A DNA stretch of 64,000 nucleotides, from NCBI RefSeq assembly GCF_900104185.1, contig NZ_FNIZ01000002.1, positions 108,301-172,300 on the forward strand, read 5' to 3'. Position 1 is the stretch's first letter. Every line of letters starts with the position of its first letter. Source of the stretch: Halobacillus aidingensis. GTDB lineage: Bacteria > Bacillota > Bacilli > Bacillales > Halobacillaceae. Under the pieces are notes generated by a model that searched no databases, was not told where the DNA came from, and saw only the letters and a list, made by a program, of their open reading frames with translations. Position numbers and translations under genes: made by a program. Positions 8,169 to 17,356 of the stretch are shown here, one piece after another.

Positions 8169-8780
8169 CTATTTGTAGTAATGATGGGAATCTTGATAGC
8201 TCCAAGGTGCTGGTTCTAAATATTCGCGTGATTGACCTCCCATACCTGGAAGTCCCGGCATCATTCCACCGCCTGGCATGCCCCCTTGGCTGCCACCTGG
8301 CTGCGGGAACCCTGGCATCATCCCGCTTCCGCTGCCACCACCATTTTGTCCTGGAACGGGGAATCCTGGTGTGGCTCCATTCCCGTTCTGGCCCGGCATA
8401 GGGAATCCCGGCATCATTCCATTCCCATTTTGCCCGGGAGCGGGCAACCCCGGCATCATCCCGTTGCCATTTCCACTTCCGCTCTGCCCCTGGGACGGAC
8501 TCTGAGGTGACTGCGGCATTCCGCCACTTTCACCGCTTCCATTTTCCTCACTACCGGATTCACCGTTACTGGTTCCATTTCCTTGATTTCCCGCTCCATT
8601 CTGCGACCCAGCCTGAGGATATAAAGGGTAGCAGGTGACGGTCATTTCTTCACCGTTTTCCCCTGTAATCGTTCCCTGCATGCCTCCTTGCATCTGAGCT
8701 CCCTGCCCTTGTGGAAAGCAGATCATGGCCCCTTGCTGACGCTGATGAAAATATGGTGGATAAGCATTCATATGATACAT
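8169..8780 (-). CDS. low-complexity Gly/Pro/Met/Gln-rich repeat protein
   Basis: 203 residues. After a Tyr/Pro/Gln-rich head (MYHMNAYPPYFHQRQQGAMI) and a Gly/Ser/Asn/Glu linker come about four imperfect copies of a 14-residue unit of the form GMMPGFPxPGQNGN (residues ~110-185), ending in a Tyr/His-rich tail. No signal peptide. The composition resembles structural spore-coat or surface proteins, but that is inference. Start chosen after GGGAGG at 9-base spacing. It faces the damaged DUF4097 gene with one base between stops. Confidence 0.6.
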   Translation of the reverse strand: MYHMNAYPPYFHQRQQGAMICFPQGQGAQMQGGMQGTITGENGEEMTVTCYPLYPQAGSQNGAGNQGNGTSNGESGSEENGSGESGGMPQSPQSPSQGQSGSGNGNGMMPGLPAPGQNGNGMMPGFPMPGQNGNGATPGFPVPGQNGGGSGSGMMPGFPQPGGSQGGMPGGGMMPGLPGMGGQSREYLEPAPWSYQDSHHYYK

Positions 8781-8830
8781 AAACGTTCGCCTCCCTTGAA
8801 TACATCTCTTCATCCTATTCAATTCCGGCA

Positions 8831-9112
8831 TCTTCGCCTATCGTTTCTTACGAATTGGTGAATTTGCCTAATTTCATTCACTGTTTTTTCATTTTTAGAA
8901 TATAGACCGGACATTACAGATCTTTACTCCCGCTTCACCTTATTAGAAGTGAGGGAGTGAGGGCATGGAAAAAGACGGTATAAAAAAGGGTTAAGTATTA
9001 AAGACTGCGACTATGGCACTGTTTTCATTCTTATCCTAAATAATAGTTATAATTTTCTGTCATTTTTGCTAAGGTTAGAGTTATCCATAATTTTCAAGGA
9101 GGAATATACATA
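8831..9112. other. intergenic stretch upstream of the PBP4-type gene
   Basis: About 280 bp between divergent genes. No gene or hairpin recognised; AT-rich stretches near 9030-9055 probably hold the promoter for the carboxypeptidase gene. Confidence 0.4.
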
Positions 9113-10609
9113 ATGATGAATCCATTTCGGTGGAAACAAATGGTTGTTTTAATGATGGCTTCTTTTTTAATCGTCACTCCTTTTCAAACGAATGAAAGCA
9201 CGGGAGTGAACGCAGAAAATGATGACCTCGGGCATGAAATCAATCGGATTTTGATGGATGAAGAGCTGGATGGCGCGCTTGCCGGGGTGAGTATTCGATC
9301 TGCAGAGACGGGTGAAATGATTTACGAACATGATGGGGATATTCGTCTAAAGCCTGCATCGAATATGAAGTTGTTGACGGGGGCTGCGGCGATGGAAGTC
9401 CTTGGGCCGGATTATACGTTTACGACAGAGATCCTGGCAGATGGGGATATTAAGGGAAAGAAACTTCACGGTGACTTGTATGTCAAAGGGAAAGGCGATC
9501 CGACCTTGATGGAAAAGGACTTCGCTGCTATGGCCCAGTCGTTGAAAGAAAAAGGAATCCGGGAAGTGAAAGGTGACCTTGTCGCAGATGATACGTGGTA
9601 TGATGATATTCGTTTATCGGAAGATATTGCATGGAATGATGAAACCAACTATACCGGTGCTCAAATATCTGCACTGACGGTTTCCCCGAATGAGGATTAT
9701 GATGCGGGGACGGTCATTGTAGCGGCTCATCCGTCTGATACGGTTGGGGAACCGGCAGAGATTAAAGTGACGCCTGAAAACGATTATGTGGAAATCGTAA
9801 ACCGTGCCACAACTGTACCTTCCGACCAATCGAAAGACATTTCCATTGAGCGTAAACACGAGACAAATCAAATTGTCATAGAAGGAACGATCCCAGTGGA
9901 TGGAAGCCGTTCAAGGTCATGGATTGCGGTCTCCGAACCGACGGGTCTCGCACTGAACCTCTTCCACAAAGCTTTAAAAGATGAGGGAATCAAAGTGAAA
10001 GGGAAAGAGGTTGTAGACGGTAAAACTCCGGAGGCTGCAGAAGTAGTGATCTCTAAGGAATCCATCCCTCTTGAAGAATTGTTTATCCCGTTTATGAAAA
10101 TCAGTAACAACGGCCATGCGGAAGTATTACTTAAAGAGATGGGAAAAGTGGTTCATGATGAAGGAAGCTGGGATAAAGGGTTGGAGGTTGTGGAAGATTT
10201 CTTGACGGACAATAGCGTTGATGCGGATACGATGCGGCTTCGTGACGGGTCCGGGATGTCCCATGTGAACATGGTTCCAGCGAATGAGATTTCCAACCTT
10301 TTGTACCAGGTGAAAGATAAAGAGTGGTTCCCTGCTTATTGGAATTCTCTTCCGGTCGCAGGCAATGGGGAACGTTTTGTTGGTGGTACGCTTCGTTATC
10401 GTATGAATGATACAGCTGCCGAAGATAACGTGCGGGCTAAAACGGGCTCTTTGACGGGAGTAACATCGCTATCTGGATATGTAACGTCAGCCGATGGGGA
10501 AGAGTTCATCTTTTCGATTGTGTTGAACAATTATCTTGGTTCTGTAAAGGATATTGAAGATGAAATTGCTGTGACGCTGGCTGAGTATGAACAGGACAGT
10601 GGAGAATAA
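9113..10609 (+). CDS. D-alanyl-D-alanine carboxypeptidase/endopeptidase, PBP4 (class C) type
   Basis: 498 residues. It trims or cleaves peptidoglycan stem peptides outside the membrane. An N-terminal signal peptide (hydrophobic ~9-22) precedes the penicillin-binding domain with all three motifs: S83-N-M-K86 (SxxK), S331-N-N (SxN) and K443-T-G (KTG). The large insert between SxxK and SxN, with GDLYVKGKGDPTL and GDLVADDTWYD, is diagnostic of the DacB/PBP4 family (B. subtilis DacC). Ribosome site AAGGAGG, followed by a strong terminator: a one-gene unit. Confidence 0.93.
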   Translation: MMNPFRWKQMVVLMMASFLIVTPFQTNESTGVNAENDDLGHEINRILMDEELDGALAGVSIRSAETGEMIYEHDGDIRLKPASNMKLLTGAAAMEVLGPDYTFTTEILADGDIKGKKLHGDLYVKGKGDPTLMEKDFAAMAQSLKEKGIREVKGDLVADDTWYDDIRLSEDIAWNDETNYTGAQISALTVSPNEDYDAGTVIVAAHPSDTVGEPAEIKVTPENDYVEIVNRATTVPSDQSKDISIERKHETNQIVIEGTIPVDGSRSRSWIAVSEPTGLALNLFHKALKDEGIKVKGKEVVDGKTPEAAEVVISKESIPLEELFIPFMKISNNGHAEVLLKEMGKVVHDEGSWDKGLEVVEDFLTDNSVDADTMRLRDGSGMSHVNMVPANEISNLLYQVKDKEWFPAYWNSLPVAGNGERFVGGTLRYRMNDTAAEDNVRAKTGSLTGVTSLSGYVTSADGEEFIFSIVLNNYLGSVKDIEDEIAVTLAEYEQDSGE

Positions 10610-10618
10610 GCTGATAGG

Positions 10619-10650
10619 GACTTCCTCGGGTAGAGGAAGTCTCTCTTTTA
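10619..10650 (+). terminator. terminator of the PBP4-type gene
   Basis: GACTTCCTC and GAGGAAGTC form a perfect 9-bp stem, followed by a pyrimidine/T-rich run. Confidence 0.85.
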
Positions 10651-10787
10651 TTACATTCTTTTTAGGTATATGGAATTAATTTAAACAGACGGTTTGTGCC
10701 TATGAATCCGTACTTTCCTGGGAAACAAAGGGGGAATTTTTCTGCTTTAAGATTTCTGATGAGTGGACGTATAGTTCAAAAGTTTTG

Positions 10788-10847
10788 TTGCTCTTTCTTC
10801 CACCTTTCTCTATAATCAACACCAAATGATAATGAAAATCGTTATCA
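10788..10847 (+). promoter_or_regulatory. promoter with Fur box for the acyltransferase-hydrolase unit
   Basis: A -10 TATAAT at 10811-10816 with a weak -35 TTGCTC 17 bases upstream, then GATAATGAAAATCGTTATC at 10828-10846, which matches 17 of 19 positions of the classic Fur consensus. The Fur box covers the expected transcription start, so iron-bound Fur should block initiation. Confidence 0.85.
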
Positions 10848-10868
10848 TTTATTTGAGGAGGAGAAAAT

Positions 10869-11504
10869 ATGAGCGATACTACTAATCGTACAGAACTAAA
10901 GATGAAAGGTGGAGCGAAGGAAGATGCTTTTTCTTTTCGTCCCTTGGAAGAAAAAGACGTAGGACTGCTGCATGACTGGATGCATCAAAAACATATTTCA
11001 CCCTTTTGGAAGCTGAACCTTCCTATGGAGGAGCTGCGTTCTTGGGTACGGAAGTCCATAGAAGCTGAACATAAGGATGCTTACATCGGTACATACAATG
11101 GCGAGCCTGTTTGTTATCTGATTGCGTATGCGATTGGAAAGGATCCGATTAGAGACTATTACGACTATCGGAACGGTGATTTAGGCATGCATCTCTTAAT
11201 TGGCCCTCGCCCGTTATTGAATATGGATGACGGTCTATCCATCGTTCGTGCGATGATCTATTTCCTGTTTGAACGTTACCAAGCGAAAAGAATCATCGGG
11301 GAACCCGATCGTCGCAACCGGATTGTGATACCAATTTTGAAAAAGGTGGGGGGAGAAAATCTGGGCCGCATTAATTTACATGGGAAACAAGCGTCTTTAA
11401 TTGTGGGAGCGAAAGAGGCATTTGAAAAATCATTGCAGGCCAATGATGTTGAAATCCAGACGTTGACAAGGATGAAGGCGTCTAAAAGTGAGCTGGTGGT
11501 ATGA
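10869..11504 (+). CDS. siderophore-type GNAT acyltransferase (IucB/RhbD-like)
   Basis: 211 residues. In hydroxamate siderophore pathways this family acylates the N-hydroxy-diamine. Visible signature: FRPLEEKDVGLLHDWMHQKH, then ISPFWKLNLP, DLGMHLLIGPR, RAMIYFLFERY and IIGEPDRRNRIVIPILKKVG, the same block order as the second acyltransferase at 17346, of which it is a clear paralogue. It lies directly behind a Fur box and overlaps the hydrolase gene by ATGA. It may acylate with a different acyl-CoA than the second copy (inference). Confidence 0.85.
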   Translation: MSDTTNRTELKMKGGAKEDAFSFRPLEEKDVGLLHDWMHQKHISPFWKLNLPMEELRSWVRKSIEAEHKDAYIGTYNGEPVCYLIAYAIGKDPIRDYYDYRNGDLGMHLLIGPRPLLNMDDGLSIVRAMIYFLFERYQAKRIIGEPDRRNRIVIPILKKVGGENLGRINLHGKQASLIVGAKEAFEKSLQANDVEIQTLTRMKASKSELVV

Positions 11505-12448
11505 AAGTAGATGCACAAGTCCTTCACTTACTCAAAACCATTGGGGATCGGATGATTGAGCTTGAACATCCACCACTGGACCAGTTGACCCCTAAACAAT
11601 CAAGAGAGTACTACGAGGTGGCCAGGGGATATTTTAAAGATATGTCTGTCGGCGGAGTGGCCGTGGATGACTCTTCTTTTCAGGGCAGATCAGGGAATGA
11701 AGTCCCGGTGAAAATCTATACGCCTGAAGGGGAAGGACCATTTCCTGTCCTTGTTTATTTTCACGGCGGTGGCTGGGTGTTCGGGGACGTCGACAGTTCA
11801 GACAACGTGTGCCGGTACTTTTCCCGTCATGCGCAAACAGTTGTGGTCTCCGTTGATTACCGATTAGCCCCTGAACATAAATATCCGGCAGCTTTCCACG
11901 ATGCTTTGGATGCGGTCACATGGGTTGCGAATGAGGCTCATCAATGGAACATTGACCTCAAGCGGCTGGCCGTAGGTGGGGAAAGCTCTGGTGGTAACTT
12001 GGCTGCTGCTTCGGCGATTTATTTCAGGGACGATGAGGAGATAGAGATTTCTCATCAATTTCTGATTACCCCTGTGTTGGATTATAACTTCGATACGGAA
12101 TCGTACAAGGCGAATTATACATATAACTTGACGAATGAAAAAATGAAATGGTTTTTCCAGCACTATTTGAAAGAGGAGGAAGATGGGCGGGATGTGTTTG
12201 TTTCACCACTGCGGACCCAAAACATGGCCGAGTTACCGCCGACATTGATGGTTACAGCAGAATACGATCCCCTCAGAGAAGAAGCATTTGCTTATACTGA
12301 GCGGCTCCAAGCCTCAGGAGTGTCCGTAAACCATCTCCATTTTGAAGATCTCGTCCACAGTTTTATCAATATGGCGGGCGTCGTCGATTGTTCGGCAGAA
12401 GCTTTGGACAAAATGACGAGGACATTGAAAGATATGCTGTATGAATAA
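11501..12448 (+). CDS. alpha/beta-hydrolase, hormone-sensitive-lipase (acetyl esterase) family
   Basis: 315 residues. HGGGW (88-92) supplies the oxyanion hole and G-E-S162-S-G-G carries the nucleophile; the acid is probably the Asp in EYDPLREE and the base is His in VHSFINM. Cytosolic, no signal peptide. It starts within the stop of the acyltransferase (ATGA) under the same Fur box, which implies a role in siderophore metabolism, such as deacylating intermediates or the ferri-siderophore. That role is inference: the HSL family is broad, and known siderophore esterases (Fes, IroE) belong to other branches. Confidence 0.8.
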   Translation: MKVDAQVLHLLKTIGDRMIELEHPPLDQLTPKQSREYYEVARGYFKDMSVGGVAVDDSSFQGRSGNEVPVKIYTPEGEGPFPVLVYFHGGGWVFGDVDSSDNVCRYFSRHAQTVVVSVDYRLAPEHKYPAAFHDALDAVTWVANEAHQWNIDLKRLAVGGESSGGNLAAASAIYFRDDEEIEISHQFLITPVLDYNFDTESYKANYTYNLTNEKMKWFFQHYLKEEEDGRDVFVSPLRTQNMAELPPTLMVTAEYDPLREEAFAYTERLQASGVSVNHLHFEDLVHSFINMAGVVDCSAEALDKMTRTLKDMLYE

Positions 12449-12453
12449 CGTGT

Positions 12454-12485
12454 TCCACCTTCGTTTACGAAGGTGGACTTTTTTT
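12454..12485 (+). terminator. terminator of the acyltransferase-hydrolase unit
   Basis: TCCACCTTCG and CGAAGGTGGA form a perfect 10-bp stem around TTTA, followed by seven T. Confidence 0.92.
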
Positions 12486-12641
12486 ACCCAATTTTACACA
12501 GGGGAAGAAAATACTAGAAACGGGGTCCTTTATAGTTAAAACCGCCTGTTTTTATTCATGACGAATTCCTTAATTATCAGAAAAATAATCGACTTGAATA
12601 TCCGTTAAAAACCGCTCTGTATCAAAGGGCAGGGACCCAAT

Positions 12642-12699
12642 TGATAATGATAATGGTTTTCAATTAGTGTTGACATTGATAATCATTATCAAATAGTAT
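12642..12699 (+). promoter_or_regulatory. double Fur box and sigma-A promoter of the main siderophore operon
   Basis: Perfect -35 TTGACA (12670-12675), 18-base spacer, -10 TAGTAT (12694-12699). A perfect 7-1-7 Fur site TGATAATCATTATCA (12677-12691) fills the spacer. A second, weaker Fur box lies upstream at 12643-12661 (GATAATGATAATGGTTTTC, 16 of 19). Expression should be tightly iron-repressed. Confidence 0.9.
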
Positions 12700-12739
12700 A
12701 GCGGTAAGCCATTGAGCAAACGAAAAGGAGTGGAATCAC

Positions 12740-14089
12740 ATGAGTGTTCATATAAAGAAATCCAATCAGGAATTATTGAATCAACAAAATCAACGGGAAT
12801 CGAATGCACGGTCTTACCCGCGCCGTTTCCCATTAGCAATTCAGGAAGCAGAAGGGGTCTACCTCACAGATATGGAGGGGAACCGGTACATCGACTGTCT
12901 AGCCGGAGCAGGGACACTTGCTTTAGGACATAATCATCCGGTGGTCATTGAAGCGATGGAAAAAGTGCTTCACGATAAACTGCCCTTACATACACTCGAT
13001 CTTACGACAGAAGTGAAAGAACAATTTGTGGATGAGCTTTTCTCCAGTCTTCCAGAAGGGTTTCGGGACCGGGCGAAGGTTCAATTTTGCGGACCGACCG
13101 GAGGCGATGCGATTGAAGCGGCGTTAAAGCTTGCCAAAACAGCGACAGGTAGACAAAACATTCTGACCTTCCAGGGCGGTTATCACGGTGCAACTCACGG
13201 AACGATGGCGATCAGTGGAAACCTTGGACCGAAAAAGCGTGTCCAGGGATTGATGCCGGATACGCATTTCCTTCCATACCCTTATGATTATCGTTGTCCT
13301 TTTGGAAAAGGTGGAAAAGAAGGAGCAGAGCTGAGTGCCGCCTATATTGAACGATTGCTGGACGATCCGGAAAGCGGCATTCTTCCTCCGGCAGCGATGA
13401 TTTTTGAAACCGTTCAAGGAGAAGGTGGTTCCATTCCAGCGCCCATCGAGTGGCTGAAGGAAATGCGCCGGATCACAAAAGAACGTGGCATTCCATTGAT
13501 TATCGATGAAGTTCAAACAGGGATCGGACGGACAGGAGAAATGTTCTCCTTCGAACATGCAGGCATTGTACCGGATGCTTTTGTGCTTTCTAAAGCAATC
13601 GGTGGCAGTCTCCCGTTATCGGTTGTCGTTTATGACCGTGACCTTGATGCATGGGAGCCCGGCGCTCATATTGGGACCTTCCGTGGTAATCAGATGGCGA
13701 TGGCTGCAGGAACAGCCACCCTCCAATACATTAAAGAGCACAAGCTTTCTACACATGCAAAAGAGATGGGCGGGAAGATTTTCCAAGCGTTATGCGAACT
13801 GCAAAAGGATTATCCGCAGCTTGGAGACGTCCGTGGACGCGGCCTGATGCTTGGGGTGGAAATCGTCGATCCATCTGGTAAAGCCGGCATGGAGGGCAGT
13901 TATCCAGCAGACCCTGATTTGACGAGCCGGATTCAAAAAGCCTGTTTTGACCGTGGGTTGATTCTTGAGAGTGGAGGCCGTCATGGGTCTGTGCTCCGAT
14001 TCTTACCACCACTCATCATTACAGAAGAGCAGGTCGATACGATCATTTCCATCTTTAATGAATCTGTCGCTGCTGCTGTTTCGGAGTGA
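12740..14089 (+). CDS. dat: L-2,4-diaminobutyrate:2-oxoglutarate aminotransferase
   Basis: 449 residues, class III PLP aminotransferase. It makes L-2,4-diaminobutyrate from aspartate semialdehyde and glutamate, the first dedicated step. PLP contacts: GPTGGDAIEAALK (119-131), D256 in IIDEVQTG and Lys285 in LSKAIGGSLPL. The N-terminal ESNARSYPRRFPLAI and FCGPTGGDA are typical of the RhbA/Dat group rather than ornithine or GABA transaminases. Ribosome site AAGGAGTGG. First gene of the seven-gene Fur-controlled operon; the decarboxylase begins 4 bp later. Confidence 0.92.
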   Translation: MSVHIKKSNQELLNQQNQRESNARSYPRRFPLAIQEAEGVYLTDMEGNRYIDCLAGAGTLALGHNHPVVIEAMEKVLHDKLPLHTLDLTTEVKEQFVDELFSSLPEGFRDRAKVQFCGPTGGDAIEAALKLAKTATGRQNILTFQGGYHGATHGTMAISGNLGPKKRVQGLMPDTHFLPYPYDYRCPFGKGGKEGAELSAAYIERLLDDPESGILPPAAMIFETVQGEGGSIPAPIEWLKEMRRITKERGIPLIIDEVQTGIGRTGEMFSFEHAGIVPDAFVLSKAIGGSLPLSVVVYDRDLDAWEPGAHIGTFRGNQMAMAAGTATLQYIKEHKLSTHAKEMGGKIFQALCELQKDYPQLGDVRGRGLMLGVEIVDPSGKAGMEGSYPADPDLTSRIQKACFDRGLILESGGRHGSVLRFLPPLIITEEQVDTIISIFNESVAAAVSE

Positions 14090-14093
14090 GTGA

Positions 14094-15605
14094 ATGGGAA
14101 CCACAACGACTCAATTAGCAGCTACCGCATTCGATTCATTTTTCCTTCAAAACGGGGAATTCGGGGGAGAGCATTTTCGAAACCATGTCGAACTCGTCGT
14201 CGATACACTTGCTGACGTGTTGCAGGACGTTGATCGACCGTTGGAAGGAAAGACCGTTCAAGACATCCAGCAGGAGCTCAACGGGATCCTGGATCTTTCA
14301 GAAGAACCGCAGGCGCTGCATGAAGTCCTACGGGAAATCAAAGGACCTGTCATAAAAAACAGCCTCCACGTTTCCCACGAAAGGAGTATGGCCCACTTGC
14401 ACTGCCCTCCTGTTTTACCGGGCGTGTTGGCGGAATTGATCATCGGGGCGTTAAACCAATCGATGGACTCCTGGGATCAAAGCCCTGCAGCGACTTATGT
14501 GGAAGAAGCATTGAGCCGGTACTGGTGCGGGCGGATTGGCTTTTCGGTTCGAGGAGACGGTGTGTTTACAAGTGGTGGGACACAGTCCAACTACATGGGA
14601 ATGCTGCTCGCCCGCGATGCGTTTTGTCGATCGAAATGGGAGCACATCGTGCAAAGAGATGGACTGCCGGAATCGTTCAAAAAGATGAGGGTCCTTTGTT
14701 CAGAAGAAGCTCACTTTTCTGTGAAAAAATCAGTTTCTCAGCTTGGTCTTGGCGAGAAGGCGGTCGTTCCGGTTCCCGTCCTTGATGACCATCGGATGGA
14801 TCTGGATGAGGTTAGACGTATGGTTGAACAATTGGAGCAGGATGGACTTCTGCCGTATGCGGTCGTCAGTACATGTGGGACGACAGATTATGGAAGCATC
14901 GATCCGCTTGAGGGTCTGGCTGACTTTTGTGAAGAAAAAGGCCTCTGGCTTCATGTGGATGCCGCATACGGAGCAGGGCTTCTGCTTAGTGAGAAGCACA
15001 ATGGGAAGCTTGCAGGCATAGACCGTGCGGATTCGGTGACGCTCGATTTCCATAAATGGCTGTTTCAGCCGATCAGCAGCGGGATGTTTGCGGTCAAAGA
15101 TCGGAAGCACCTGCGGTTGTTATCACACCATGCCGATTACTTGAATCCTGTAGAAGATGAAGAAGAAGGCATCGTGAACCTTGTGAATAAAAGCATCCAG
15201 ACGACGCGCAGGTTTGATGCGTTAAAAGTTCTTTTGACCTTGAAAGTACTCGGGACGCGGTTATTAGGGAGTATGGTGGACCGGACGATGGAAGTCTCGA
15301 GCTTTGCTGCAGAGGAACTCGGGCGTCGCGAGGCTTTCCGGGTAGAAAATCCATCTCCTGAACTTTCGGCCGTCGTGTTTCAGTACCAGCCGGAGGGAAG
15401 CCTGGATGTGAGCGATTTGAACCGGAAAATACAGCAAAAACTTTTCAACGAAGGAACGGCCGTGATTGCGAAAACATCAGTCCGAGGAGAAACCTATTTG
15501 AAATTTACGCTCTTGAATCCACGTACGACGGAAGAAGATGTGTTGGCCGTGATTGATGAGATTGAAAATACAGCGAAACAGATATTAGGAGGGACACCTC
15601 ATTGA
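14094..15605 (+). CDS. ddc: L-2,4-diaminobutyrate decarboxylase
   Basis: 503 residues, group II PLP decarboxylase. It turns diaminobutyrate into 1,3-diaminopropane, the diamine arm of schizokinen-type siderophores. Visible PLP site: SGGTQSN (160-166), stacking His207 in EEAHFS, DAAYGAG (289-295) and Schiff-base Lys321 in DFHKW. Homologous to RhbB. The neighbour pairing Dat-Ddc is what separates this family member from glutamate or aromatic amino-acid decarboxylases. Its stop overlaps the TTG start of the next gene. Confidence 0.92.
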   Translation: MGTTTTQLAATAFDSFFLQNGEFGGEHFRNHVELVVDTLADVLQDVDRPLEGKTVQDIQQELNGILDLSEEPQALHEVLREIKGPVIKNSLHVSHERSMAHLHCPPVLPGVLAELIIGALNQSMDSWDQSPAATYVEEALSRYWCGRIGFSVRGDGVFTSGGTQSNYMGMLLARDAFCRSKWEHIVQRDGLPESFKKMRVLCSEEAHFSVKKSVSQLGLGEKAVVPVPVLDDHRMDLDEVRRMVEQLEQDGLLPYAVVSTCGTTDYGSIDPLEGLADFCEEKGLWLHVDAAYGAGLLLSEKHNGKLAGIDRADSVTLDFHKWLFQPISSGMFAVKDRKHLRLLSHHADYLNPVEDEEEGIVNLVNKSIQTTRRFDALKVLLTLKVLGTRLLGSMVDRTMEVSSFAAEELGRREAFRVENPSPELSAVVFQYQPEGSLDVSDLNRKIQQKLFNEGTAVIAKTSVRGETYLKFTLLNPRTTEEDVLAVIDEIENTAKQILGGTPH

Positions 15606-17356
15606 ATAAAGCAAAAGAAATCGCCGAAATGGCCACAATGCAAAGCTTTCTTAATTGTTACTTAAGAGAAACAGGCAACTATGAGGGGATGGATGTTGGC
15701 GAAATGAATGAAAAAATGCTGCGCATTCCTTTGGTCCGACAACACTTGGTCATCCATGTACCTGTAAACTATTGGTCGTTAACGGGGAGGCACCTGTTTG
15801 ACTTTCCGATGACCTATCAAACAGAAGGAAAGGAAGAAACCCATACTCTTGATTATGTCACGATGACCACCCTCCTTGTGAAAGAATGGCTCATCGGCAA
15901 TGGACAGGAATGGGCAGAAGATGAGCTCGTCCTGCGTGTCCTGCTCAGCTGCAAGAAAATGAAAGATTATGTAGTTGCAAGATTCGAAGATCGTCACAAG
16001 CTGATGGACGAAGATTTTACATTTATCGAAGCGGAACAGTCGCTGCTGTTCGGGCATTTGCTTCATCCGACCCCGAAAAGCAAACAAGGCCTGACCGATG
16101 ATGAGGACCGTGAATATTCCCCTGAATATAAAGGGCGTTTCCAGCTCCACTATTTCAGTGTGAATCCTGATCTTGTTGAAGAAGATTCCAGTTTGGATCG
16201 TCCCGCATCCGCTCTCATCTTCGAAGGCGTCAAAGATACGGAAGGGGCGGAACCACTAGTGAAGGAATGGAACAAAGGCCGACTTTTACTTCCTATGCAT
16301 CCCCTGCAAGTGCCGGTTGTATTAAAAGATCCGGAAGTCCAAGGGTATCTTGATTCTGGAGATATCAAACACCTTGGGCCAAAGGGTGTCCGGTTTACGG
16401 CTACCTCTTCATTCCGGACGCTGTACAGTGAATCTTCCCGGTTTATGTACAAATTCTCTGTCCCGGTCAAAATTACGAACTCCTTAAGGGCGAACCAGCC
16501 GAAGGAACTGGCGAGAGGGGTGGAAGTTTCACGTTTGCTCGATACAGAGCTTGGAGAGCAAATGAAGAAGCATCATCCGAATTTCCATATGATGAAAGAT
16601 CCTGCGTCGATCAACCTACGTTTATCGAAAGAAACTTCAGGGTTTGAAGTTTCGTTAAGAGAAAATCCTTTTTACGACGATGATGAGCAGGTGACTCTTG
16701 TGGCAGGGCTCGTCCAGGATCATGCGTATGGAGGGCAGTCCAGAATCTCCACGATTATCCGAAGTATTGCTGAGAGCGAAGGAAGATCGTTGGAAGAGGT
16801 CAGTCTCGATTGGTTTGACAAGTATTTGTCGATCAGCCTGGAGCCTATTCTCTGGCTGCATCACACTTACGGGATCGCCCTTGAAGCCCATCAGCAGAAC
16901 TCTGTTGTCAGGATGGAACAAGGGTATCCTTCCAAGTTTTATTACAGGGATAACCAGGGGTATTACTTCAGTCGGTCCAAAGCGGATCAACTCACAGAAC
17001 TGCTTCCTTCATTAAACAGCAAAAGCGATACGATCTGTGAGGATGACGTCGCGGATGAACGTCTGCGCTATTATTTCTTTTTCAATCATTTATATGGGCT
17101 GATCAATGGATTCGGCGTCAGTCGATTGGTCGATGAAGAAAAATTGATCGACCTTCTTCGCAGCCGTTTGATGGATCATCTTCCATCCTCCCTGGTCCAA
17201 AGTCTATTGGAAGAAAGCAAGCTTCCTTGTAAGGCCAACCTATTGACGCGTTTGTATGATATGGATGAACTGGTCGGGCCGATGGAAGAACAGTCGGTCT
17301 ATACAGCGGTTGATAACCCGCTTGCTGCAAAGGTGGGAGTCGGCCATGAGCATTGA
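15602..17356 (+). CDS. NIS siderophore synthetase, IucA/IucC family (first copy)
   Basis: 584 residues starting at TTG, with GGAGGG 8 bases upstream. NIS synthetases adenylate a carboxyl of citrate and couple it to an amine. Family blocks: EQSLLFGHLLHPTPKS (145-160), PMHPLQVP (231-238), TSSFRT (268-273, ATP phosphate contacts) and KITNSLR (290-296); the C-terminal half carries the FhuF-like region. Compared with rhizobactin RhbC and RhbF, it should add one of the two diaminopropane arms. Overlaps the genes on both sides. Confidence 0.92.
   Translation: MNKAKEIAEMATMQSFLNCYLRETGNYEGMDVGEMNEKMLRIPLVRQHLVIHVPVNYWSLTGRHLFDFPMTYQTEGKEETHTLDYVTMTTLLVKEWLIGNGQEWAEDELVLRVLLSCKKMKDYVVARFEDRHKLMDEDFTFIEAEQSLLFGHLLHPTPKSKQGLTDDEDREYSPEYKGRFQLHYFSVNPDLVEEDSSLDRPASALIFEGVKDTEGAEPLVKEWNKGRLLLPMHPLQVPVVLKDPEVQGYLDSGDIKHLGPKGVRFTATSSFRTLYSESSRFMYKFSVPVKITNSLRANQPKELARGVEVSRLLDTELGEQMKKHHPNFHMMKDPASINLRLSKETSGFEVSLRENPFYDDDEQVTLVAGLVQDHAYGGQSRISTIIRSIAESEGRSLEEVSLDWFDKYLSISLEPILWLHHTYGIALEAHQQNSVVRMEQGYPSKFYYRDNQGYYFSRSKADQLTELLPSLNSKSDTICEDDVADERLRYYFFFNHLYGLINGFGVSRLVDEEKLIDLLRSRLMDHLPSSLVQSLLEESKLPCKANLLTRLYDMDELVGPMEEQSVYTAVDNPLAAKVGVGHEH

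Noticed and set aside
8207..8510. Plus-strand open frames opposite the Gly/Pro-rich gene
   Set aside because: They are complementary shadows produced by the repetitive GC-rich codons of the minus-strand gene.
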